Positions 24,552-35,841 of a stretch of DNA of 64,000 nt are shown here, in pieces. The stretch is taken from assembly GCA_964036195.1 (NCBI GenBank), contig OZ038453.1, positions 7,951,469 to 8,015,468 of the forward strand. The letters run 5' to 3'. The stretch is from Sphaerolaimus hirsutus (lineage: Eukaryota; Nematoda; Chromadorea; Monhysterida; Sphaerolaimidae). Below the pieces are notes generated by a model. That model was not told where the DNA came from, searched no databases, and was given only the letters and a program-made list of their open reading frames with translations. The translations under genes and the position numbers were made by a program. Each line of letters opens with the position of its first letter. The first letter of the stretch is position 1.

Positions 24552-27500
24552 TCAAAGTTTCGACATTTCACTCGTAGAATGGAGCCAAATGTCGCTTGAA
24601 CAATCGCCCCCTGGATAGCGCATTTCGTGTGCATAAGTGGGCCCCAAATTGTCTGGCATGTTGCCAAAATCGATCAAAAAGTTTTTGTTCAAAGTCATGC
24701 CGCCATTTTTCGTGTCGTTTATGTCCACTAGCATCAGACTGGACCCGGTGCTGCGAATTTTGGGGTGGTTTTTAAAAAGTTGTTGTTTTTTAATTTTTGA
24801 AAAATCTTGGTGTTTATTACAGCTTGTCACAATGTTCCTGGGCACACTAGTTTTCACACAAAACTAATAATTTCAAATACACAAATCAACTTAGAACGCA
24901 TTTGAGTTTTCTACAATAGGTGGCCGTCAACTACAGTTGACGGATATTAAAAATGACTCATTGTGGAAAACTCAAACATGTTCAAAGCTCATTTGTGAGC
25001 TTTTGAAATTTCGTGTTAAAACTAGTGTGCGCATGGCCAATTTCCCGTAGACTAGAATATTTTCAGTGCAGATTTTTAGTGTTCTGGTGGTGCACCTCAG
25101 CACTAGAAAATGGCACTTCACCACTTTTAGTGCATGTGAAATTGTGGTGGGCCATTAATAGGCACCCAATTATGGGTTCAATGCCCATTTCCCATATAAA
25201 TCATATATTAAAATGTCCACAGAAATTTCGAATGTGCGTGGCTGGTAATAAAGAGAAAAACTCACTTTCTCATTTTCGGATAAAACTGGTTGTCCCAGGC
25301 CGAGTAGAGCGACGTAGTCACGTACAACCTTTTGCCATCCAAACTAAGTTGCAACATTTGTGGGCCACCCTCTATCGTCTTGCCATTGATTACTGTTTTG
25401 CGCCAATTTGGCTGTGAGGGGTGGGTCAGGTTTTTTTGGGGGTCTTTTTGGGAAGAGTCAATTGCGCAAGCATTTAGGGAAGGTCGCTGTTCCTAGATAT
25501 GTTGAGAGCCGAGGCGGACTTTTGTACTTTAAAGTCTACATTTTCTACTTTACGATAGTCAGCGAGCGCGCCCATTTGACATGCATAACCAGCGGAGAAT
25601 TGAAGTAGCATCTTATATAAATTCTTTGGATTTGGGGGTTACGACTAGTGATGGAATGGCGCCATGGCGCTGGCGCCCTTCAATGGCGCCAAAGGGCGCC
25701 AGCGCCATGGCGGCGCCTGGCGCTATTATTTTGAATGGCGCCATGGCGCCAATTTGACGCCTGGCGCCATTGTTTTGGATGGCGCCAGAAATTGCGCCAA
25801 GATGTCGGGACGAGAGGTAATATTTTTCCATATTCAGATACCTTATCTGCTAAATGATAGCGTTTAGGTGGAATGAAACACATTTACCGTTGAAATTATT
25901 TGCTATCATTTCAAGTTTGGGTTCATGTTGATTGTTTTATACCAGAAACTGCAAATCTTCAAACAGAAGAAAAACAAAAGTACAAAACAAATATATCTTT
26001 GATATAAAATTTGGGCACTTTTGAAAATTTACAACAGTGAAGTCACCTTTTATGTCCCATTTCTAAATTCGTGAAATACATTTTCTGTACTCGGGTAATT
26101 TTAAAAAGTATGAGTACAGGTGAGTACAGGTACTTTTTTCAGAGGAAATTTTGATTAATGTATTTACTCAGTACTTCAGTACGGTGTATGGCTTTTTCGA
26201 GTAAATGTTAACACATTATAACAAATATGGCACAGAGAGGTATTTCAAGGCGGGTTTGCCTAGCTCGCTCAGACCCAGGTATGGCCATCGGGGCGCAAAT
26301 ACCTGGCGAAATTAAAAATTTACCAGGCGAAATTATAGATCCCCCTCGAATAAGCCCGTTGAATTGACCCCCTCAAAATTTGCTGATGAAATACTAAACC
26401 CACTAGGGTTATTTCCAGGAAATTTGGTACATTTTATTCATGATAAAATGAGTTTTTGTGGTTTTTAACACTCAGAAAAGAAGGTATAACACTTTGCATC
26501 CTAAAAATGCTTTTGTGGTGATATATATGCTGAAATAGTGAATTTTATTGTTGGCGCCATTTTGGCGCCTGGCGCCATTGTTTCTGGCGCCCTTTGGCGC
26601 CCGGCGCCATTTTTCCAGATGGCGCCATGGCGCCATTGGCGCCTGGCGCCATTTGTTCTGGCGCTTTTCCATCATTAGTCACGATTTTCTAGAGTGAAAA
26701 GTGGACGCTTCACAAATGTCAATTATGTATGTAGGTAAACTCATATTTAATTTAACATTTGATTAAAAATTGAATATTAAAGAAGCTCACCCCATTTGCC
26801 GGTTCCAGTTCACCCTCGACACACATTCCACTGATCTTCACCTGGTGTTAGAAAAATACCATTGTTTAAAAAAAATTTATTAAAAAAAAACATTTACAAT
26901 AAAAAAGAAAGTTTTTTACCTTATCAACTAGAACTGGTTTCGATGGCCGGGTGACATCGTACTGGTGAATTTCCCCATGCAGCCACAGGGAAATGTACAG
27001 GAATCTATGATGTGAAATGTTTTGGAATTTGAAAAATATTTATAGATAAATGACGAAGTGACTGGCTACAAATTAATTCATCTTCATTTTTTACTTCTTT
27101 AGTGTTTTCGGCTCGTTTGCCACTTGTGTCTTAGATTACCACCTATCACTGGTTTTTAAATGTCATTTTACTTTTCACTTGTCTCTTCACATGACATTTA
27201 TAAAATTGCTCATCACTCATCAAATCAGCACATCGCTTTTTTACTTCTCCACCTGTGGGATTGATCCCATTTGAAAAACTATTTTAAAAATTTGCTCAAA
27301 TGCCATTGCAGTCATTTGCCGAATTTCAATTTGCACAAGCACCCTGCATACCCACAAACCTGTCATCGAGTGACAAAATTATGTCAGTAATCAGTGCTGG
27401 CAATTTGTCAGAAACTGGCCAATTTTTCACCAGCATTGGTGGCAACTCAACCACTGGCTTAGCATTCCATTTACCAATGCAATTTGGTCCAGTGCTGGGC

Positions 27501-30500
27501 GATTCCTGACAAAAAATTCAATGATTTTAATTTTAATTCTTGAAAATTCAGAATTACAAATTAATTTCACCTGATAAATGTGGTAAATGCATGAGCCCAG
27601 TGCAGAGCCACAAAAGGCATCCTTTGATAGTGGGTCGTGCTTGAATCTCACCTGGAATGTTGAATGTTTTGCAATGATTTTTGTTGTTTTTTGAAAGTTG
27701 TCCCAGTATATGTATTTTTGGTATCAATAAGTTGCTATCACATTTTTCAGTGGCATTTTTTTTATGTTGTATGATTTGGTCCCAATGGCAAAATCCAAGG
27801 AACTATTGTTTAAATGAGAAACGGGCTTGTAATTTCACACTTCATTACATTTTTAGTGGGGATTTTGTTTTACGGTATTTGTGTGTTTTTGGTACAATAT
27901 ATTGTCATTTGATTACTACATGATTATGAAAAAAAAACTAATTATACAACATTTGAATATTTATATAGTAAAGTCATAATAGGAATGAGTAAATATTGAT
28001 GCCAAAATGTTATCAACTCGCCTCCAGTGGCATGCAGCCTTTCACAGGATCCAATTCAATACTCTGCACCAATTTGTGACTTTCCCAATTCCACACATTA
28101 ATTGAATGGCCATATTTTCCATTCATCACATCATTCAGACTGAAACCTTCCCTGATCAAATTCGGCACACCCCATTCAGTGGACAACATCACCTTGTGGT
28201 ATGGTTGATACCTGTAGAAATTGATTTTTTTCAGTCTTATGGAACATTGCCAAAAAATTTAAAAAAAATTCAATTAACCAATAATCATAGCCATAGGCGA
28301 CTGGGGCACAATTGGGCCAGGTGCCTTTCAGTTCAAATGTTTTTGCATCAGCCAGCACAAAACTCCCTGCAATGTGATAACTACTGTTATTCATTTTAGA
28401 AGAAGACCATCAGCTAAATACTTCCCACATTTTTGACACAGCAAAAGAATGGGTTTGTGATGCACAGTGAAGTGCCTTTATGCAGGCACAAGCCAATCAT
28501 TATGAAGATATCGGGTGGGCGCGCCAGCGCCATCCCTCGCTGCCGAGGGAGGGCGCAAGCGACCCACCCATAATATGGTCCGACACACCAAAATGCGGAA
28601 ATCGCAAAATTAAAATCGCAATAACTTCGGAGCGCGACAAGCTACGGCAAAACAAATTATACCATTGAATAGCCCGTGTCGAAAAGTACCCCCATGCAAA
28701 TTTTCAGATCAAATGGTCGAGTTGGGAGGAAGTTATTGCACATTTTCTTTTCTAGACAGTGTTGTCGTTGTTCTTGTTCTTGTTGTTCTTGTTCTTCTTG
28801 TTCTCCCGACAATCTTCAAACTGCAATAAATTCCTTGAAACACGACCGATTTTCATGGTTGATGGCTCATATGAAAGAGCATATGATGCCATTTCTTATT
28901 TTCGGGAATTTTTTTCACAGGCTCCGCCCACTTTGGGATGGTATCTGTTTGAAATTTTCAAACCTCAATAAATTTAAAATTTGAATACAAATGCGGCAAT
29001 AAAAAAAATTTGTTGATGTGCGCCATGACTAGAGCTTTCAAATGAGCCAATTTTTGGCGATTTTGGTTGAGATTTACAAAAGTTATTCAAGTTTGCTTGT
29101 TTTGTGTAAAATGCACACACATGCCTGAAGTACTGCTTGATGTGATATTGAGCATGTGACCTTGGAGTCAGTGATTACTTTCAGTCATAAAGTTGTAGTG
29201 GTTAATGTCAAGTCGAATGTCAAGTGTAAAATCAAGTCAAATGTCAAGTTGTCTGTCAACTCATAAATGACAAGCGGTAATACAAAGTCAGAAATGGCGA
29301 TTGAGGCGCCTATTTTGTTCCGAATTGAGGCATCTAGTTCTAGCATCTATTTTTTCAAATTTGTTCAATTTTTTTTATATTTTTTATTAAATTAAAAAAA
29401 ATGTTTTTAATTTTTTCAAAAAAAATACATTTTTTAAATTAAAATTTTTTTAAGTTTTTTTTTAATTTATTTATTTATTCTTTTTATTTTTTTGTTTTGT
29501 TACAAATAAAAAAAATTGATTAAATTTTTTTTTAAGTTTAAAAAAAATTGAGGCAATTGAGGCACCTAGTTCTGATTTGAGGCATCTAATTCTAGCATCT
29601 AATTTTTCAAATTTGTTCAATTTTTTCAAAAATTTTATTAAATTTTTATTTTATTTTTATTTATTTTTTTTCAAATTTTTTTCAATTTTTTTAAATTAAA
29701 CAAAAAAATTTAAAGTTTTTTTAAAGTTTTTTTTATTTTTATATTTTTTAATTTTTTTTATTTCTACCTTTTTTAAATTAAAAAAAAAAATTTAAAAAAA
29801 TTATAAATTATTTATAAAAAACTTTGAATAAATTTGAATGAAACATTTGAAGAAAAAATTTGAAGAAAAAATTTGAAAAAAAAATAATAAAAAAATAAAA
29901 TAAAAAAATTTGAAAAATTATTTTGAAATAAAAAATAAAAATATACATAAGATGGCGCCACTTTGGAGTCTATGGCACCACTCCATAAAAATGGTGCCAT
30001 ATTGGACTCCATGGTGCCACTCGATAAAAACAGCATAAAAAAGCACTATTAACAGGGAGATAGTGATAGTGGAGATGAAGTGGAGATACCAACATTCAAG
30101 TGAAATTCCAGTCAAATGACAAGTAAAAGTCATTTTTGGTGTCAAGTGATAGTTCAATTCAAATGTCAAGTTTTTGGTGTCAACTGATAATTTTCAGGTG
30201 ATTATTTTCAGGTGTCAAGTCATAAATGTCAAGTGAAAACTATCAGGTGAAAATATGGCAGGTGGTTCATGTCAAGTCATTGTCAAGTGGGTAATGTCAA
30301 GTCAGAATTGTCAAGTGATAACTTTTGGTTCTAAATGTCAAGTTCTTAATGTCAGTTCAAATGTCAAGTGGCAACCTTTCAGGTGAACAATTTCAGATAA
30401 AAATCAAGTAATTATACTAATACAAACCAGAAATTTGTGACATTCAAGTTGAAAAATATTTTGAATATTAGTATTTGGCTTCTTCTTGACTATAGATTGT

Positions 30501-32870
30501 CTTTCTCAGTGCCAAATTTGGCATTTTTGCTTGATTTGCAATAACTTATAAGTTTTTTTGGGCCTGTGGCCCCCGAAAAGAAGTACATCCAATAAAAAAA
30601 TGGCTAAAGCCCAACAAAAAAGTGGGACGCTGCAGCCAAACATCTGTATGCTTTTTTGAATGCACAAAAGTGATATATCATATACCATGGCCATTTTCTA
30701 ATTGAGCTATTAAAAGATGTATATCAAGGGAAATGTATACAAATCTAATAATATAGGCTATCAACACAGCAAACTGCATCACAAGAAACAGTTTCACCAA
30801 ACTTTTGCATGGCAGCGTGAGCTTTTCGTATCTTTAATGTTTGCAGCACTTTGACACAGCTCACACTGCCATGCAAAAAAAGTTTGGTGAAACTGTTTCT
30901 TGTGATGCAGTTTGCTGTGTTGATAGCCTATATTATTAGATTTGTATACATTTCCCTTGATATACATCTTTTGATAGCTCAATTAGAAAAATGGCATGGT
31001 ATATAATATATCACTTTTGTGCATTCAAAAGCATACAGATGTTTGGCTGCAGCGTCCACTTTTTGTTGGCTTTAGCCATTTTTTATTGGTTTCATTATGT
31101 TCCTGGCCACTTCACATTACTTCATGGGCCATGAAAATTGTGCCAGAATGGTATGTTGAAGTGTGTTAAAACTATTATGATCATCATGATCACATGTGAA
31201 GCATGTTCATGACATATAGACGACCTACCATTTCATGAAGAATGTGGAAGTGTGTTCACTGGTGCCATTCCCATGAACTGTAAAATGTTAAATTTTGCAT
31301 CACTTTTTAGATCTTGCACAGCCTGGAAGTGACTCCCAGAATGCTGAGACTGCTTCACATGCATCCATGATCCAATGCGCTTCCACCAAACTTTTTCAGT
31401 GCAGTACCAGTCATTTTCCGGCCAAGTTAAGTACAAAAGAGGTACAAACCTTTGTTATTGCCATCCTTATCACCCAAGGTGCTTATCATAATGTTGCCAT
31501 CGGCCAGACAGTGGGGTGGTGTGCGGAAATGGACACGTCGTGTGCCAATAGCTGATCGGGCTCTATTGTCTGTGTGGTTTTTTGGGTGGTTTTGTGGAAA
31601 TGGGAGACATTGAAATTGTGAGAATGCCATTCAGTTTGAGTTTTTTGCCATTTGGATTGCATTTTGGGAAATGTGTAAAAACTGTGCGGACCACACGCTG
31701 TGCAGTCTTCTGAGTGAAAACACTATCATGATATCAGATCAGCATTTACATTTTTGAAATACTGTTCAAAAAACTTTTTTTTAAAACGTTTTATGCATAA
31801 AAATGAGGGTTTTTTTTCAAAGTGGGGGCGCATATCCATCAGCAGAAACCCCCAAAAACCCAACATAAAACTCCCCAAAACTCACTGTAAAAACCTTTGG
31901 TGCCCGTCCACCAGGGGCCGCATTCACATCGACCACGTAAACCCGTGACGAATTGAGACAGGGCAAAATGAGATGGGAACCTACATGCACTGGGATTGCC
32001 GAAACAGGAACTGCACGCGTTCCAGCCGGAAATGGTGCACTTCGTCCCCGGATTTCAGGGGGAGGGCGGATATTACCTGACGAGGGGTTTTAGTTGTTTT
32101 TTAAGTAGACTACCGTCCCCCTGGCAGGGGTCATTATTATTTCGTCATAGATTTTTGGGTGGGAACTAATCAAGGGGGGAATTATTCAAGGAGGGAATTA
32201 TCATTTCCTCAAAATTTTGAATCATGTTTCTATCAACTCATTTCACTCATTATGCTCAATTGTGGCTGCACACTAGTTTACTAACACAAGTAAACTCAAT
32301 TTGGGTGCCCATAAATCAGCTTTGAACGTATTTGAATTTACCAGATTACGTTTTTTTACATCCTCGTCAACTGTAGTTTACAAATACCTCATTTTACATT
32401 ACAAACTCAAATGTGTTCAAAGCTGATTTATGAGCACCCAAAATGAGTTTACTTCTGTTAGTAAAACTAGTGTGTTCAGCGCCATTAACAAAACAACAGG
32501 TTTTTTGTCCAAAATTGGACACAAACAAGCCTAAATATGCCTTAAGAGGGGGGGGGGGGTATTCGAGGGGGGTTATGTTTTGATCGCCCCATTTTACAAT
32601 GGGATTATTTCGAGGAGAAAATTATTTTTTTACTCACTCATCTAACAGGGATGGATTATTCAAGCAAATATTGTGCGTTACTCCTACACCTAATGTAGAA
32701 CACACAAAAAACAACCAAATAACATGTGCTCATTTGCCAACCTTGCAATAGGTAGCTGAATTTGGATCCACATCCACAGTAGCCAATAAATCAGTTTCTG
32801 CCGCAGAGCGGTTGGCTTGTTTCGTTCTGGCGCAGGTCACATACAGCAGGCTTTCCCGCTGGCCAAGTCT
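24552..32870 (-). CDS. SELENBP1: Selenium-binding protein 1 / methanethiol oxidase, left-arm copy (frame-disrupted)
   Basis: Exons on the - strand: 32870-32742, 32076-31886, 31569-31450, 28366-28279, 28211-28022, 27651-27571, 27505-27360, 27004-26920, 26841-26791, 25411-25266, 24750-24552 (stop). The family enzyme oxidises methanethiol in the cytosol. The match to the right-arm copy is exon by exon. Two exons are each 2 bases longer than their partners: 191 versus 189 (extra T in CATTTCC, extra T in GGTTCCC) and 120 versus 118 (extra C in GTGTCCATT, extra C in CACCCCAC), which breaks the frame and gives an early stop. All four sit in or beside short homopolymers, so sequencing error in this haplotype is likely; a true pseudogene is possible. 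The exon 28211-28022 ends GGAG followed by GCGAGT, a GC donor where the other copy has GTGAAG. The N-terminal exon is absent. Confidence 0.88.
24836..25040. repeat. Fold-back element, GGGCACACTAGTTTTCACAC ends
   Basis: GGGCACACTAGTTTTCACAC mirrored by TGTTAAAACTAGTGTGCGCA, with the same internal GTCAACTACAGTTGACGG centre as 10317-10503. It lies in the last SELENBP1 intron of the left arm; the right arm has no such sequence at the matching site. Confidence 0.65.
25646..26677. mobile_element. hAT-like element, TAGTGATGGAA ends, GCGCCA family (left arm only)
   Basis: TAGTGATGGAATGGCGCC at the left, GCGCTTTTCCATCATTA at the right, flanks GTTACGAC (25638-25645) and GTCACGAT (26678-26685). Sub-terminal arrays of GGCGCCATGGCGCC flank an AT-rich core. 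The right arm has an unbroken GGTGATAACCCC at this place (about 40715-40732), an empty site. Confidence 0.85.
29340..29960. repeat. Very AT-rich low-complexity stretch
   Basis: Almost entirely A and T in runs (TTTTTTAAATT, AAAAAATTTGAA), with no frame and two copies of an AATTGAGGCA(T/C)CTAGTTCT phrase at about 29325 and 29550. Confidence 0.8.
30590..31091. repeat. Fold-back element, CCAATAAAAAAATGGCTAAA ends
   Basis: CCAATAAAAAAATGGCTAAA at the left is mirrored by TTAGCCATTTTTTATTGG at the right. The arms pair for over 200 bp each, including GGCTATCAACACAGCAAACT and its complement, with a short loop near GCGTGAGCTTTTCG. Confidence 0.8.
32263..32489. repeat. Fold-back element, TGCACACTAGTTTACTAACA ends (left arm)
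   Basis: TGCACACTAGTTTACTAACA mirrored by TGTTAGTAAAACTAGTGTGT. It is present in both arms (partner 36219-36443), so it predates the divergence of the two sequences. Confidence 0.7.
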
Positions 32871-34222
32871 CTGTATTGCAGTTGTGAAATTGTATGTTTA
32901 AGTGTTATTGTATGTTAAGTGTGCAGCTTGTAAGATGGTATTTATGATTGTGAAAAGTGTTAAAAGTCATGAAAATGCCTTGGAAAAAAGTAAAATGTCA
33001 TGCAAAGTGTCAAAAAGTTATGTCAAATGCCCTGTAAACTGTGAAATTTTCCTAGAATTTTTTTACTTGACATTTTACAGGGTGAGTGTGGCACCTTGAT
33101 GTCTGCTATGACCAAATCTTAAGATTGACAACAAACTTGGGCAATACCAAAAAATCGAATTTGGCAATTGACAGTAATTTGTCAATTATATTTGTTGTTT
33201 TGAACTCTCCAAAACAAAAATAAAATGAAAAAATGATGGCCAGTGGTCACTTAATTTTAATTTCTTATACTTTAAGTTTTTATTGGCATGGTATTATTTG
33301 AAAGAATACTCAACCATTACAACCAATAGCAATATGCAGGTTTAATGATTGGAAAGTGGTCTGCCATTTACCATCTAGCAAAAGTCAGGTGAAAAATAAA
33401 AAAATTCTAAATATTTACATTATCCCTTTCCTATTCTCACAACAAGTATAGTTGTGTGAAAAGTGTAAGCTGAGATAAATAGATGCAACTTGGTTACATG
33501 CTGTCTAGCTTGTAAAATGACACGGTTTGTCAAATGAGACATACCATTGCATCCAAGGGGAGTAGCAAAACCCGGTCCTTTGCCATTGCAAACATGCCAT
33601 GGTGTTTTCTGATTGGGTTATAATAGGGGGTTTTAAATGTGTATTTTTGATCTATGTAGTTTGGGTTTATGTTCTATTGATTCTAGAAATAAATGGTGTA
33701 TATTTTGCTATATTTCCAAATACCTGTGAATAGAAAAAAGTATATTAAACAGGGTGCACGCCAGGTCCGCCACCCAAATTCTGAGTCGGTGCCGGACGCC
33801 ATATCTCCAGTTGTCAGTGGGGGGATTTATTCTAAATTTTGAGGGCATATACTCGAAACCCACCCACTACTATATACGGGCTGGGGAAGGTCGGCGACCC
33901 ACCTGAGTGTGGGTCGCCGTATAAATGAATAGTTTTTTTTTGAAAAAAATCGCTGGTCCACGCGAGGTCCGCCCACCCGTTGTTTTTTTGATATAACGGG
34001 GCCGCCAAACTAAAAACTGTTGGGGGGAATTGATCGAAATTTTGAGGGGGGGTGTACACGACACCCCCCACTATTTTTTCACAGAAGGTTGAGCCCCCTG
34101 GCGACCCCCCTGAGAGTGGACCGCTGGAAAATAATATGAATATTATTGAGAATTCGCTGTCCAGGTTTGGCACTGGACAGCAAAAATAAAAATTACATTA
34201 GAATGTCCCTTGGAGGACAATG

Positions 34223-34422
34223 NNNNNNNNNNNNNNNNNNNNNNNNNNNNNNNNNNNNNNNNNNNNNNNNNNNNNNNNNNNNNNNNNNNNNNNNNNNNNN
34301 NNNNNNNNNNNNNNNNNNNNNNNNNNNNNNNNNNNNNNNNNNNNNNNNNNNNNNNNNNNNNNNNNNNNNNNNNNNNNNNNNNNNNNNNNNNNNNNNNNNN
34401 NNNNNNNNNNNNNNNNNNNNNN
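34223..34422. other. Assembly gap, exactly 200 N, at the centre of the inverted duplication
   Basis: 200 consecutive N, the same length as the other gap, so it is a placeholder of unknown true size. Both SELENBP1 copies point their missing N-terminal exon at this gap. The 450 bases left of it and about 110 bases right of it have no match in the other arm. Confidence 0.99.
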
Positions 34423-35237
34423 ATTTTTTTCACTGCAAATAAGATCTCCCCATTCACTGCACAGATATGGCTCATTTTGAACATGACAAACTAGAGATAT
34501 TGATTTTCACACAAATTTCATTTCCCATTTTTTATTGTAATATACGTTTTTCTATTCACAGGTATTTGGAAATATAGCAAAATATACACATTTATTTCTA
34601 GAATAAATAGAACATAAACCCAAACTCCATAGATCAAAATACACATTTAAAACCCCCTATTATATTGCCAATCAAAAATCACCATGGCATGTTGCAATGG
34701 CAAAGGACCAGGTTTTGCTACTCCCTTGGATGCAATGGTATGTCTCATTTGACAAACGTGTCATTTTACAAGCTAGACAGCATGTAACCATGTTGCATCT
34801 ATTTATCTCAGCTTACACTTTTCACACAACTATACTTGTTGTGAGAATAGGAAAGGGATAATGTAAATATTTAGATTTTTTTTATTTTTCACCTGACTTT
34901 TGCTAAATGGTAAATGGCAGATCACTTTCCAATCATTAACCTGCAGATGCCTATTGGTGTAATGGTTGAGTATTCTTTCAAATAATACCATGCCAATAAA
35001 AAATTATACTTAAGTGACCACTGGCCATCATTTTTCATTTTATTTTTGTTTTGGAGAGTTCAAACAACAAATATAAATGACAAATTACTGTCAATTGCCA
35101 AATTTCGATTTTTGGTATTGTCCAAGTTTGTTGTCAATCTTAAGATTTGGTCATAGCAGACATCAAGGTGCCACACTCACCCTGTAAAATGTCAAGTAAA
35201 AAATTATAGGAAAATTTCACAGTTTACAGGGCATTTG

Positions 35238-35700
35238 GTCTATTTACACAGATCCCGGCCGGGGACCGGTCCCCGGCAAAAAAATAAAATTTTTCAAAAG
35301 TCTATAATTGGCGTGTATTGGTTGTTTGCATGTTAATTAGGTGAATTATCACCAAATTAGCATGCACAAAATTTTTGCAAGACGGTTACACACGCCGATG
35401 CATATTTTTTGGGCGGGTGTGTAATATTATTCTGATTCGTCTCAAATTTGGCATGCGTACTCCCTAAACAAAGGAGTACACACATGCCAAATTTGAGATG
35501 AATCAGAATAATTTTACACACCTGCCCAAAAAATATGCATCAGCGTGTGTAATTGTCTTGCAAAAATTTTGTGCATGCTAATTTGGTGATAATTCACCTA
35601 ATTAACATGCAAACAACCAATACACATCAATTATTCACTTTTGAAAAAAAATATTTTTTGCCGGGTCCCGGTCCCCGGCCGGGACCTGTGTAAATAGCCG
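35238..35700. mobile_element. Fold-back element inserted only in the right arm, 8-9 bp duplication
   Basis: CTATTTACACAG(A/G)TCCCGGCC termini; the two halves pair almost over the full 463 bp (for example GTGAATTATCACCAAATTAG with its complement). Flanked by GGCATTTG at 35230-35237 and 35701-35708. The left arm has a single GGCATTTG-equivalent (CAAATGCC near 33027), so this is an insertion with a known empty site. Confidence 0.88.
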
Positions 35701-35841
35701 GGCATTTGACATAACTTTTGACACTTTGCATGACATTTTACTTTTTCCAAGGCATTTTCATGACATTTAACACTTTTCACAATCATAAATACCATCTTAC
35801 AATCTGCACACTTAACATACAATTTCACAACTGCAATACAG

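Larger units (their letters stand above)
28500..31095. mobile_element. Left-arm-only insertion block (~2.6 kb) in a SELENBP1 intron
   Basis: The right arm has only 618 bp between the matching exons, while the left has about 3.1 kb. The extra material starts near TCATTATG (28497) and ends at a second TCATTATG (31092). It includes a GGGTGGGCGCGCC region, an AT-rich stretch (29340-29960), a zone of repeated ATGTCAAGT words (30090-30400) and a large hairpin (30590-31091). No coding sequence is supported. Exact ends are uncertain because the empty site also carries CATTATGAAGA. Confidence 0.6.
21606..33747. repeat. Left arm of a ~12-kb inverted duplication
   Basis: From eIF2A exon 16 to about 33747, this stretch is matched in reverse complement by about 34537-44561. 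Paired landmarks: eIF2A exon 16 (21622-21687 with 44545-44480), SELENBP1 last exon (24552-24750 with 42210-42012), and the exon ending LSLDDR (27360-27505 with 40036-39891). Exons are nearly identical. Lengths differ mainly through transposon insertions present in one arm only. Confidence 0.93.

Noticed and set aside
34143..34494. Open frames across the first N run
   Set aside because: They are open only because N codons cannot be stops; the flanks show no coding match.
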